Shown in pieces: positions 1 to 7,324 of a DNA stretch of 23,179 nt. The notes beneath the pieces are model-generated. The model did not search any database, had not been told where the DNA came from, and saw nothing but the letters and a program-made list of their open reading frames with translations. Position 1 is the stretch's first letter, and every line of letters starts with the position of its first letter. The stretch is taken from the NCBI GenBank assembly GCA_002372815.1, contig DFIR01000050.1, forward strand, positions 1-23,179, in the 5' to 3' direction. The translations under genes and the position numbers were made by a program. Origin of the DNA: Lachnospiraceae bacterium UBA3692. Lineage in GTDB: Bacteria > Bacillota > Clostridia > Lachnospirales > Lachnospiraceae.

Positions 1-110
1 ATGGCAAGGTGGCCGAAGAAGGAAGCCCGGCAGAACTCTTTGCAAAAGAAAACAGCCTTTTCAGACGCATGACGCAGCTGCAGAATGCCAGCGCAGGCTG
101 GAGCATCTGA
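1..110 (+). CDS. ABC transporter ATP-binding protein, C-terminal end (partial)
   Basis: Only the last 35 codons are in the window, read from base 3 to the TGA at 108-110; the gene starts upstream. The peptide begins GKVAEEGSPAELFAKENSLF and ends ASAGWSI. This is the typical end of an exporter-type ABC protein after the H-loop: a 'dGkvaE.Gsp.eLl...g.f..m' pattern in which a strand names the substrate gate and a helix closes the nucleotide-binding domain. It would couple ATP hydrolysis to export at the membrane, but the substrate cannot be judged from the tail. It precedes the regulator remnant and the macrodomain gene on the same strand, so it may have shared a transcript with them. Family assignment is good; subfamily (fused permease-ATPase or separate ATPase) is open. 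Confidence 0.75.
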   Translation, partial: GKVAEEGSPAELFAKENSLFRRMTQLQNASAGWSI

Positions 111-146
111 TCCTATGAAAAGAGCAACCTCTGATGTAATCATTGA

Positions 147-260
147 AATTACAGCTTGCCTGTTGTACACTGGCTGCAGGAGATCAGTTTTTACGACGTA
201 TATCAGGCCATCGAGCCGCTGGAAGACGGAGTCCTGATTCAAACGCAAGGAGCACGATGA
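147..260 (+). pseudogene. Remnant resembling the C-terminal part of an Rrf2-family regulator
   Basis: An open frame of 37 codons follows an in-frame TGA at 144-146 and has no start codon of its own. It contains LQEISFYDVYQAIEPLEDG and ends at the TGA at 258-260. The ISFYDVYQAIE pattern resembles the segment after the winged helix in Rrf2-type repressors ('eItl.dvy.av'). The DNA-binding N-terminal half is missing: the 36 bases between the ABC gene and the stop are too short to hold it. The terminal TGA overlaps the ATG of the macrodomain gene (ATGATG), as expected for a formerly translation-coupled pair. It may instead be the end of a frameshifted gene or a chance frame. The resemblance is from memory, not from a search. 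Confidence 0.4.
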
Positions 261-1090
261 TGAAAGAGATGACACAGGAAGAGCGTCTTAACTATCTTGT
301 GGAAGAGTTCAAAGAAGATTCTGGACAATACCGAAGTCTGGAAACGCCCCGGGATACGGAAGGGAAGAAACGAATTCTTCGGTCTCTGATGAACATCCGA
401 ATGCCACGCCGCATGGATGCCCGTGTGACAGAGGTTCAGGATGAATATCTGAAGGAACGTATTCGTGAAAACGGCATCGTGACGCTTCCGGAGATCCCGA
501 CAATAGCCGATCAGGGCAGCACGCATGCATTTGCAGATAAGCTTTCTGTCTGGCAGGGCGATATCACGAGACTGGCAGTGGACGCCATTGTGAATGCAGC
601 CAATTCACAGATGCTCGGGTGCTTCGTCCCGATGCACACCTGTATTGATAACTGCATCCATACTTTCGCAGGGATCCAGCTGCGGGCGGAGTGTAATCGT
701 CAAATGAACCAGTTGAGAATAAAGTATGGCCCGGATTATGAACAGCCGACAGCCGCACCGATGCTGACGGACGGCTATAATCTTCCGGCGAAGAAAGTGA
801 TACATATCGTCGGACCAATCGTCGATGTCAGACTGACCAAAGCCCTGGAACAGGATCTGGCGGACTGCTACGAGAACTCGCTCGACCTGTGCCTGGAAAA
901 TGATATTCGGTCAGTTGCCTTCTGCTGCATCTCTACCGGTGTCTTCCGCTTCCCGAACAAGCGGGCGTCAGAGATCGCAGTGCAGACCGTAACAGACTGG
1001 CTTTCGAAACATCCCGAGGCCATGGAAAGAGTGATCTTCAATGTTTTCAAAGATGAGGACCAGGCATATTATGAAGCAGAATTACAATGA
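257..1090 (+). CDS. Zinc-dependent macrodomain protein-ADP-ribose hydrolase
   Basis: The 277-residue protein carries a macrodomain over about residues 95-275, with GDIT (101-104) and NAAN (113-116) lining the ADP-ribose pocket. Instead of the usual glycine-rich catalytic loop it has GCFVPMHTCIDNCIH (121-135). This is the hallmark of the Zn-macro class, where Cys122, His127 and Cys129 would hold a zinc ion near the distal ribose. Characterised streptococcal and staphylococcal members remove ADP-ribose from proteins and are often encoded with a SirTM ADP-ribosyltransferase, GcvH-L and LplA. None of those partners is in view. An N-terminal helical region of about 90 residues precedes the fold, as in that class. 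The start at 257 is preferred because AGGAG lies 6-7 bases upstream; an upstream in-frame ATG at 143 runs through remnant sequence. The stop directly abuts the stop of the convergent PreA-like gene. Confidence 0.88.
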   Translation: MMKEMTQEERLNYLVEEFKEDSGQYRSLETPRDTEGKKRILRSLMNIRMPRRMDARVTEVQDEYLKERIRENGIVTLPEIPTIADQGSTHAFADKLSVWQGDITRLAVDAIVNAANSQMLGCFVPMHTCIDNCIHTFAGIQLRAECNRQMNQLRIKYGPDYEQPTAAPMLTDGYNLPAKKVIHIVGPIVDVRLTKALEQDLADCYENSLDLCLENDIRSVAFCCISTGVFRFPNKRASEIAVQTVTDWLSKHPEAMERVIFNVFKDEDQAYYEAELQ

Positions 1091-2602
1091 TCATGTGCGG
1101 GGCTTCGCGACCCTCTTTCTGCTCTCGCTGATGGCCCTCTGCGGACATACCAGGATGCAAAGGTGGCAGCCTACACATTTCTTAGCGTCCAGCAGAGGTT
1201 TTCGCTCCTCGTTCAGGCGGATCGCCTGGTGACCGCCGTCCATGCAGGAGATCTCGCACCGGCCGCAGCCGATGCAGCGGTCCCGGTGGAATTTGGGGTA
1301 GATGACCGTGTCGCGCTCCAGCACGTCCGTCGTCTCGCTCACGGAATCGAGCGCAAGTCCGCGCACTTCCCGGACGTTATGAAAGCCTTTTTCGGCAAGA
1401 TACAGCTTCAACCCAGACTTCAGATCCTCAACGATACGGTAGCCGAACTGCATGACAGCCGTCGTGACCTGGATCGAGTCCGCGCCGAGCAGAAGATAGT
1501 CCAGCGCATCCCGCCAGGTCTCCACGCCGCCCATCGCGCTGAGGTGCATGTCTTTGAGGGCGGGATTCTGCCCCAGTTCTGCTATGAAGCGCAGGGCGAT
1601 CGGCCTGACCGCAGCGCCGCTGTATCCGCCTACGGCGGACATCCCGTGGACAGAAGGGGCGGAGACGTAGGTGTGAGGATTCACGCCGGTAATGCTCTTG
1701 ATGGTGTTGATCGCTGCGATCCCGTTCGCACCGCCCCGCAGCGCCGCCTCCGCGGCCGGGCTCATGCGGGCGACATTCGGGGTGAGCTTCGCCAGGATCG
1801 GGATCGAAGTTCCCCGTCTCGCAGCCGCGGTGAACCGCTCCACGAGCTCCGGCACCTGGCCGATATCGGAGCCGAGACCGCCCTCCGCCATATTCGGGCA
1901 GGAGAAATTCAGCTCGACGGCATCCGCCCCGTTCTCCGCGCACAGCCGTGCGAGATCCTCCCACTCCTGCTCATTCTGTCCCATGATGGAGGCCAGGATG
2001 AATTTGGTGGGATATTTCTCCTTCAGCCTGCGGAAGATCTCCATGTTCTCTGCGACGGAGTGGTCGGAGAGCTGCTCGATATTCTTGAAGCCGATGATGT
2101 TTCCGCTGTCCCCTTTGATAGCTGAGAAGCGGGGCGACGCCTCGTGGATCTCGAAGGAACAGATCGTCTTGAAGGCCGCACCGGCCCAGCCCGCCTCAAA
2201 GGCCCTTGCGCACATATCATAGGTGCTGGCCACGACAGAGGAGGAGAGCAGGAAAGGATTCTCCAGCGGAATGCCGCACAGTTCCGTGCGCAGAAGCGCA
2301 TCATCCTCCGGGGCATCCGGAGAGGGGACTTCCAGCGTCGGCAGGACTTCTTCCCGCAGCCTTGCCAGCAGCTTCCTGACCGGCACTTCTCCCGGCCTCA
2401 CACACGCCCGCTCACACGGCGCATCGCAGTGACTGCACAGATCGTCCGCCGGCAGATGCGCCGCTGCGGTCTTCTCATTGTCAAACCACATATTTCTGAG
2501 CAATGCTGCAGGGTCGATCCTTCCACACGCCTGTGTGCAGGGAGCATCCTTACATAGCACACAGCGCAGCATATCGGAGCGATAGATTTTCCTCTTAAAC
2601 AT
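1091..2602 (-). CDS. preA: PreA-like dihydropyrimidine dehydrogenase subunit with extra N-terminal Fe-S region
   Basis: This 503-residue cytoplasmic enzyme belongs to the dihydroorotate/dihydropyrimidine dehydrogenase family, which reduces uracil and thymine using an FMN barrel. The barrel spans about residues 105-420 and shows NPFLLSSS, ELNFSCPN (230-237), AKLTPN, the SAVGGYSG phosphate-binding loop and QVTTAVMQFGYRI. The C-terminus has two 4Fe-4S motifs: Cys443/446/449/453 and Cys476/479/482/486. Two more cysteine groups sit at the N-terminus (Cys14/17/22/26 and Cys56/59/63/67), resembling the Fe-S region that normally begins PreT or full-length DPYD. No FAD/NAD(P)H subunit is encoded nearby, so the electron donor is unknown. 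At the position of the DPYD catalytic cysteine the sequence reads GLGSDIGQ, without a cysteine. AGGAGG lies 7 bases before the ATG. A TATAAT at 2651-2646 could be its -10 element. Substrate is inferred from family only. Confidence 0.8.
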   Translation of the reverse strand: MFKRKIYRSDMLRCVLCKDAPCTQACGRIDPAALLRNMWFDNEKTAAAHLPADDLCSHCDAPCERACVRPGEVPVRKLLARLREEVLPTLEVPSPDAPEDDALLRTELCGIPLENPFLLSSSVVASTYDMCARAFEAGWAGAAFKTICSFEIHEASPRFSAIKGDSGNIIGFKNIEQLSDHSVAENMEIFRRLKEKYPTKFILASIMGQNEQEWEDLARLCAENGADAVELNFSCPNMAEGGLGSDIGQVPELVERFTAAARRGTSIPILAKLTPNVARMSPAAEAALRGGANGIAAINTIKSITGVNPHTYVSAPSVHGMSAVGGYSGAAVRPIALRFIAELGQNPALKDMHLSAMGGVETWRDALDYLLLGADSIQVTTAVMQFGYRIVEDLKSGLKLYLAEKGFHNVREVRGLALDSVSETTDVLERDTVIYPKFHRDRCIGCGRCEISCMDGGHQAIRLNEERKPLLDAKKCVGCHLCILVCPQRAISESRKRVAKPRT

Positions 2603-2661
2603 TCCGGTGCCTCCTGTTCACGAAGACGACGGGTGCCATGTACTTATTATAGCTTATTTTG

Positions 2662-2737
2662 CGCGCGCAGGGGACGGTTCTCTGCGCGTTCTGTATACAC
2701 GGATGCAGAACGCGCGGAGAACCGTCCCCTGCGCGCG
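2662..2737. repeat. Large REP-like palindrome with GGGGACGGTTCTC core
   Basis: Two 32-base arms (2662-2693 and 2706-2737) are reverse complements except for one position, around a 12-base centre. The core GGGGACGGTTCTC/GAGAACCGTCCCC is one I recall as a recurrent intergenic palindrome in Clostridia and other anaerobes, possibly mobilised by Y1-family (RAYT-type) transposases; that link is memory plus inference. It lies between gltS and the PreA-like gene, both on the minus strand. A transcript would fold into a very strong stem, but no T-tract follows on either side, so it is not a standard intrinsic terminator. Confidence 0.75.
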
Positions 2738-2769
2738 TATATGGCGTTTCCCGCCTTACGCTGAGATCT

Positions 2770-3972
2770 TTACAGGAAATTAGTGAATGCCGTGATGATC
2801 GCGGCGTTGAAAAAGTCGATGAACAGCGAGCCCACCAGCGGCACGATCATGAAGGCCACCGGCGCCGGCCCGTAGCGGTTGGTGATGGCCTGCATGTTCG
2901 CCATCGCATTCGGAGTTGCCCCCATTCCAAAGCCGCAGAATCCGCTGGCGATGGTGGCAGCGTCATAGTCCCGCCCCATGACGTTGAATACCACGAACGA
3001 TGCGTAAAAGTACATGATCACCGTCTGAACTACCAGAATGACGATCATCGGCAGTGCCAGGCTGACCAGCTGCCACAGCTTGAGGTTGATCATGGCAAGT
3101 CCCAGGAAGATCGACAGGCAGATATTCCCGATCGCCGTCATCTCCGGCATGGGCACCTTCACGCCGCGCACCTCCTGCACGTTTCTGATCACCGCGCCGA
3201 CGATCATTGCGCCGATATACCCGGGAAGCGTGATCAGCTTGCCCAGGAGCACCGCGACGATGGTGCCGAGGCCCACCCCGATGACGATATAGATCGCTGC
3301 ATCCATCAGATTGTACTCATCCAGGGCGCCGGTATCAGGATCTACACTGACCTCCACCGTCTCCGGCTTTGTCTTCCCGTGAAGATTCACGCCGGAAGAC
3401 TTCAGGTTATATTTCTGGATCTTGGAGTAGGCGATAGGGCCTCCGATCACGCAGCCGGCGATCAGGCCGTATGTTGCCGCCGCCACTGCGACGGTGGTCG
3501 CATTCGCTACGCCCATATCCTCCAGGAAGGGGCCGAAGGAACCGGCGGTACCGTGTCCGCCGACCAGCGGGATAGATCCCATCGTCAGTCCCAGCTTCCC
3601 GTTCAGGCCGAACAGCTTCGCACCGAAACCGCCCACCAGATCCTGGATGCAGCACATCAGCACGGACAGAACCAGAAACTTCACCACGCCGATCCCGCCT
3701 TTCTTCAACTCGCCAAATGCCGCCATGTAGCCGACGGAGCAGAAGAACGCGGTCATGAATACGGTCTGCAGTGTGGTGTCCAGATTGAACTCCACGATCC
3801 CTGCGGACCGCAGGATCACGTGAAGGATCGCAAAGAGCAGACCGCCGACCACCGGCGCGGGGATACAGTATCTTCTCAGAAATTCGATCTTATCGACCAG
3901 CATGCGGCCGATCACCAGCATCAGCACCGCCAGGCCGCAGGCTTGATACATATCCAGTTCTATAACGTTCAT
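2770..3972 (-). CDS. gltS: GltS-family sodium:glutamate-type symporter
   Basis: The 400-residue membrane protein has about ten or more hydrophobic segments in two halves, the inverted-repeat layout of GltS (ESS family). Conserved glycine-rich re-entrant stretches are visible in both halves: IPLVGGHGTAGSFGP and CGFGMGATPNAMANM. Characterised GltS proteins take up glutamate with sodium across the inner membrane. The half-joining cytoplasmic loop (about residues 200-230, SGVNLHGKTKPETVE) is hydrophilic. The ATG at 3972 is preferred: GGGGAGA precedes it, and an in-frame start 11 codons earlier would overlap the upstream gene. It starts 13 bases after the stop of a TAXI-type binding lipoprotein, so the two are surely co-transcribed. 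This suggests receptor-assisted uptake, unusual for a GltS protein. The true substrate may be glutamate or another dicarboxylate. Confidence 0.88.
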   Translation of the reverse strand: MNVIELDMYQACGLAVLMLVIGRMLVDKIEFLRRYCIPAPVVGGLLFAILHVILRSAGIVEFNLDTTLQTVFMTAFFCSVGYMAAFGELKKGGIGVVKFLVLSVLMCCIQDLVGGFGAKLFGLNGKLGLTMGSIPLVGGHGTAGSFGPFLEDMGVANATTVAVAAATYGLIAGCVIGGPIAYSKIQKYNLKSSGVNLHGKTKPETVEVSVDPDTGALDEYNLMDAAIYIVIGVGLGTIVAVLLGKLITLPGYIGAMIVGAVIRNVQEVRGVKVPMPEMTAIGNICLSIFLGLAMINLKLWQLVSLALPMIVILVVQTVIMYFYASFVVFNVMGRDYDAATIASGFCGFGMGATPNAMANMQAITNRYGPAPVAFMIVPLVGSLFIDFFNAAIITAFTNFL

Positions 3973-3985
3973 GATCTCTCCCCTC

Positions 3986-4969
3986 TCACTTCGTCGGAAC
4001 CTCAAACCCCTTCTCTTTCAGATACTTCGCGGCGCCGGGGTGATATGGCACTACGGTCACAGAGGCCGCTTCCTCCAGACTCAGTTCGGCCCCCTTGGAG
4101 TGAGCCTTCGTGATCGCGGGCAGATTCTCATAGATCCCGGAGATGACGTGGTAGACATCTTCCTCGGAAGCATCCTCCCGCGCGACCAGAACAGCCCCCA
4201 CCGCTACGGTGGGAATGTCCATGGCCGTATTGTACGTCTTCCTGCTGATCACCGCTTTGCTGTAGTGCTGCGAGCCCTGCACCAGCTTCTCAATGTGCTC
4301 GTCATCCAGCCCGATCAGATAGATATCCGTTGTCGCAGCCAGTCCGGAGATCGCCGATGTCGGCGTACCGGCTACGACGAAAGCCGCATCCAGCTTGCCG
4401 CTCTGCAGCGCATCCACCGACTCGCTGAAGGACTGATACGTCGGGCTGATATCCTTCTCCGTCAGGCCATAGGCCTCCAGCACATCTACTGCATTGAAGT
4501 AGACGCCGGACCCGGGTGCGCCGATCGAGACGTTCTTCCCCTTCAGATCAGACACGCTCTTCAGCGAGGGATCCATGGTCACGATCTGCACCTGTTCCAT
4601 GTACAGCTCCGCCACCGCAGTGATCCCTTCCGCCTTTGACTCGAATAGCCGCGTCCCCTCGCAGGCATAGGAGAGAACATCCGATTGGACAAAACCGAAC
4701 TGGGCCGCCCCGGACTGCAGAGCCTCCAGGTTCTCCTTCGATCCGCCGGACGCCGTCACCTGCAGCTTCGTATCTGTTGTCTCCGCGATCTTCCCGGCCA
4801 GCACGCCGCCGAAGCGATAATACGTCCCCTGCTCATTGCCGGTGGTGAATACCAGTCCGCCCTCCGCCGCATCCGGCGACGGCGAGGCAGGCTGTGAACC
4901 GCCGGAACAGGCAGTAAGCGCCATCGCCAGCACAGTGGCCAGTCCGATGTTGAATGCTTTCCCTTTCAT
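3986..4969 (-). CDS. TAXI-type solute-binding lipoprotein
   Basis: The 327-residue exported protein begins with a lipoprotein signal whose lipobox ends LTAC (Cys21), followed by a Ser/Pro-rich linker. The mature part matches TAXI receptors of TRAP transporters: FTTGNEQGTYYRFGGVLAG near the start, VTASGGSKENLEALQSG, then QFGFVQSDVL, LKGKNVSIGAPGSG and LDAAFVVAGTPTSAI. These proteins bind organic acids outside the membrane and hand them to a permease. No TRAP DctQ/DctM permease is encoded here; the next gene, 13 bases on, is GltS. The ATG at 4969 is the start because GGAGG (4981-4977) lies 7 bases upstream; a TTG two codons earlier would sit one base from that site. A leader of over 50 bases may hold a short peptide frame. 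The binding specificity cannot be read from sequence. Confidence 0.87.
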   Translation of the reverse strand: MKGKAFNIGLATVLAMALTACSGGSQPASPSPDAAEGGLVFTTGNEQGTYYRFGGVLAGKIAETTDTKLQVTASGGSKENLEALQSGAAQFGFVQSDVLSYACEGTRLFESKAEGITAVAELYMEQVQIVTMDPSLKSVSDLKGKNVSIGAPGSGVYFNAVDVLEAYGLTEKDISPTYQSFSESVDALQSGKLDAAFVVAGTPTSAISGLAATTDIYLIGLDDEHIEKLVQGSQHYSKAVISRKTYNTAMDIPTVAVGAVLVAREDASEEDVYHVISGIYENLPAITKAHSKGAELSLEEAASVTVVPYHPGAAKYLKEKGFEVPTK

Positions 4970-4971
4970 CT

Positions 4972-5016
4972 TCAAACCTCCATTTCCGGGAGAATGTCTC
5001 TGTCGGCCGTCGACAA
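4972..5016 (-). other. Possible 14-residue leader peptide frame upstream of the TAXI gene
   Basis: AGGAGG (5028-5023) is followed after six bases by TTG and a short frame, MSTADRDILPEMEV, which stops at 4974-4972, two bases before the ATG of the TAXI gene. A second GGAGG inside the frame serves that ATG. A strong ribosome site with nothing else to serve suggests a translated leader. It could also be chance. No terminator/antiterminator pair was recognised beside it. Confidence 0.2.
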
Positions 5017-5314
5017 AAACAACCTCCTTCTTATTTTGTTACAAACATAATATCTGAACCCCGATTTGTACACGATTTTCCGTCACAGGGGCCTCGACCA
5101 AAGAAGGTATTATAATAACGATGTGATATTTGGCGGATCTAAGCTGATAACACTTTTCTCGTCTTCCGGTATAGTGCTTTATGATCAGATGGGATCGCTG
5201 TCCGGATACTTCAGGACGGAGTAAAGGGGAGTGATGAAAAAGACAGAGTCACTGAAGAGAAACTGTCGGAGCTGCCGGATGCCGCACCGGTCCTCGCCGG
5301 AAGTCGATCTGTCC

Positions 5315-5348
5315 GTTCCGAAATTCCGGGTCTCCGGAATTTCGGAAC
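5315..5348. repeat. Perfect 15-bp inverted repeat with 4-base loop in a 429-base gap
   Basis: The arms GTTCCGAAATTCCGG and CCGGAATTTCGGAAC match at all 15 positions around the loop GTCT. It lies about 50 bases beyond the stop of the DUF1846 gene on the minus strand. Neither side has a T-run, so it is either an atypical terminator or an mRNA-stabilising 3' stem. The rest of the gap 4970-5398 holds the TAXI leader, a TATAAT-like box on each strand (near 5054 and 5114), and short open frames that I could not support as genes. Confidence 0.6.
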
Positions 5349-5398
5349 TCCTTGATGCGATAGCCTGTACGGAACTTGCTACCCAGCAGCGCCTTGCA

Positions 5399-6880
5399 TT
5401 ATTTGTGATACAGTTTCTTGTTTTCGTAGATGGGCTCGCAGGTGAGGTTGACGCCGAGTTTCTTGAAGACGCCCTCGTCGATCTGGGAGAGGATGACACT
5501 GGAGTGTGCCTCCAGCCCGGCCAGCTTGGGGATCTGGTCCAGGGCCAGCTTGGCGGTGGGGTTGGTGACCGCGGCGATGGAGAGGGCGATCAGCAGTTCA
5601 TTCAGGTGCAGGAGAGAGCTGTGGTCGCCGAGGTGGTCGATCTTGAGATCCTTGACAGCCTCGATGATGGTGGGGGAGATCAGCTTGATCTCGTCCGGGA
5701 TCCCGCCGAAGCGCTTTAGGGCGTTCAGGAGGAGAGCGGAGGAGGCACCGAGGAGCTCGGAGGTCTTGCCGGTGAGGATGGTGCCGTCAGGCAGCTCCAT
5801 GGCGGCGGCGGGGGCACCGGTCTTCTCCATGGCGACGTTGGCGGCCATGGCCACCGGACGTTCGGCCAGGTCGATGCCGGCCTTCTTCATGAGCAGCTCG
5901 ATTTTGAAGGCGGGGGCGCCGTCGGCATTGCCTTTGCGCTTCTCGCAGAGAGCCTGGTAGTAGCGGCGGATGATCTCCTGGCGGGCCGCCTTGCAGCAGA
6001 CGTCGTCGTCGCAGATGCACATGCCGACCATGTTGACGCCCATGTCCGTCGGGGACTTGTAAGGCGAAGAGCCGTTGATCTGCTCGAAGATGGCGTTCAG
6101 GACAGGGAAGACCTCCACGTCCCGGTTGTAGTTGATGCAGGTCTCTCCGTAGGCCTCCAGGTGGAAGGGATCGATCATGTTCACGTCGTCCAGATCCGCC
6201 GTGGCAGCCTCGTAGGCCAGATTCACCGGATGGTTCAGGGGAAGGTTCCAGACCGGGAAAGTCTCGAACTTGGCGTAGCCCGCGTTCACGCCGCGCTTGT
6301 GCTCGTGATAGAGCTGGGACAGACAGGTGGCCATTTTGCCGCTGCCGGGGCCGGGGGCCGTGATGACCACAAGGGGACGGCTGGTCTCGATGTAATCGTT
6401 GCGCCCGAAGCCCTGGTCGCTGACGATCAGGCGGACATCGGCGGGATAGCCGGGAATGGGATAATGACGGTAGACCTTGAGCCCCAGGGCAGTGAGCTTC
6501 TTCTCATAGGCCATGGCGGAGGGCTGCTCCGCGAACCGCGTCAGCACCACGCTACCCACGTAGAGCCCCTGGGAAGTGAAGGCGTCCACCAGACGCAGCA
6601 GGTCCACATCATAGGTGATGCCCAGATCGCCGCGCACCTTGTTCTTCTCAATATCTCCGGCGTTGATGACGATCACGATCTCCACCTGGTCGCGGAGCTC
6701 CTTGAGCATCGTGATCTTCGAATCCGGATGGAAGCCGGGCAGCACGCGCGACGCGTGAAAATCGTCGAACAGCTTGCCGCCGAACTCCAGATACAGCTTG
6801 CCGCCGAAGCGCGCGATGCGCTCACGAATATGTTCGGACTGGGTCTTTAAATATTTGTCATTGTCGAATCCGATCTGCAT
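5399..6880 (-). CDS. DUF1846 domain-containing protein (UPF0371 family)
   Basis: The 493-residue soluble protein matches the DUF1846 family over its full usual length. Family signatures include the start QIGFDNDKYLKTQSEHIRER, YLEFGGKLFDDFHASRVLPG, APGPGSGKMATCLSQLYHEH with a phosphate-loop-like GPGSGK, and NMVGMCICDDDVCCKAARQE with clustered cysteines. Crystal structures exist for the family, but its biochemical role is not established as far as I know, so I give none. The ATG at 6880 follows GGGGAG by four bases; an in-frame codon 15 residues earlier has no such site. It appears to be a single-gene unit with its own TATAAT promoter and a 5' leader containing a 7-bp hairpin. Family identity is secure; function unknown. 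Confidence 0.9.
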   Translation of the reverse strand: MQIGFDNDKYLKTQSEHIRERIARFGGKLYLEFGGKLFDDFHASRVLPGFHPDSKITMLKELRDQVEIVIVINAGDIEKNKVRGDLGITYDVDLLRLVDAFTSQGLYVGSVVLTRFAEQPSAMAYEKKLTALGLKVYRHYPIPGYPADVRLIVSDQGFGRNDYIETSRPLVVITAPGPGSGKMATCLSQLYHEHKRGVNAGYAKFETFPVWNLPLNHPVNLAYEAATADLDDVNMIDPFHLEAYGETCINYNRDVEVFPVLNAIFEQINGSSPYKSPTDMGVNMVGMCICDDDVCCKAARQEIIRRYYQALCEKRKGNADGAPAFKIELLMKKAGIDLAERPVAMAANVAMEKTGAPAAAMELPDGTILTGKTSELLGASSALLLNALKRFGGIPDEIKLISPTIIEAVKDLKIDHLGDHSSLLHLNELLIALSIAAVTNPTAKLALDQIPKLAGLEAHSSVILSQIDEGVFKKLGVNLTCEPIYENKKLYHK

Positions 6881-6902
6881 ATCTCCCCTGTCGTCCTTTC
6901 TG

Positions 6903-6981
6903 GCGGAAGACGATGCCTTCCGCATTACGCTTCAAAAATCCATACGTGAATTATTATATCCCATCGAGGCATCAAAAAGAA
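6903..6981 (-). promoter_or_regulatory. Likely promoter and leader hairpin of the DUF1846 gene
   Basis: On the minus strand a perfect TATAAT -10 (6958-6953) is preceded by a 17-base spacer and a weak -35, TTCTTT (6981-6976). Transcription would start near 6946, giving a 5' leader of about 65 bases. In the leader GCGGAAG and CTTCCGC (6923-6903) form a 7-bp stem with a 7-base loop. The -10 box is convincing; the -35 is poor, so the promoter may need an activator. Confidence 0.45.
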
Positions 6982-7159
6982 CTTCTTTTTTTAGAATTCA
7001 TTACCCGCCGCGTTACTATTCACCTCCCGGCCAGATCCAATAAATAAGCTGGATCCCGGATGATGTTTGTGGATAAGTCACAAACTTTCCGGGCCCCGGT
7101 TGGTTATTATTTCAAGCATATCCCGCGCTGTTCTGCCCATAAATATGTGTTTTCAGTTC

Positions 7160-7214
7160 CTACAGAGGTGTACTGCAGATTGCAGTACATGTCTGTAGGG
7201 ATTCTGACATGTAC
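7160..7214. other. Two mutually exclusive hairpins in a 500-base gene-free gap
   Basis: Bases 7160-7198 form a stem of CTACAGA/TCTGTAG and TGTACTGCA/TGCAGTACA around the loop GAT. The 3' arm overlaps GTACATGTC (7186-7194), which can instead pair with GACATGTAC (7206-7214). The two folds cannot coexist, the geometry of an attenuator or switch. No gene is seen in 6881-7380. The segment is about 165 bases beyond the hflX stop and about 200 bases before the DUF1846 promoter on the minus strand, so it may be part of an hflX 3' region or a separate small RNA. Confidence 0.4.
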
Positions 7215-7324
7215 TCAGCACCGCTCTCAGGTATTGATTCTGGCTGGGCGGTGAACAGTAACCCCGCCGCCGCGCCGGATAACGGTGCCAAGTCCGACCG
7301 TTACCAGCTGTGTGATTAGAAGCC

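Noticed and set aside
2659..4113. 484-codon plus-strand open frame across gltS
   Set aside because: The composition is His/Asp/Gln/Arg-rich without domains, and it runs through the palindrome; the minus-strand GltS match is clear.
5054..5223. Open plus-strand stretch of about 55 codons ending YDQMGSLSGYFRTE
   Set aside because: It has no start codon with a ribosome site and overlaps promoter-like sequence; open stretches of this size are expected by chance.
5231..5719. Plus-strand frame starting after AAAGGGGAGTG, partly antisense to the DUF1846 gene
   Set aside because: The start site looks plausible, but two thirds of the frame is the complement of DUF1846 and the unique first 55 codons match nothing and contain the perfect hairpin.
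7060..7254. 64-codon plus-strand frame in the 6881-7380 gap
   Set aside because: No ribosome binding site, no recognisable domain, and it crosses the hairpin region.
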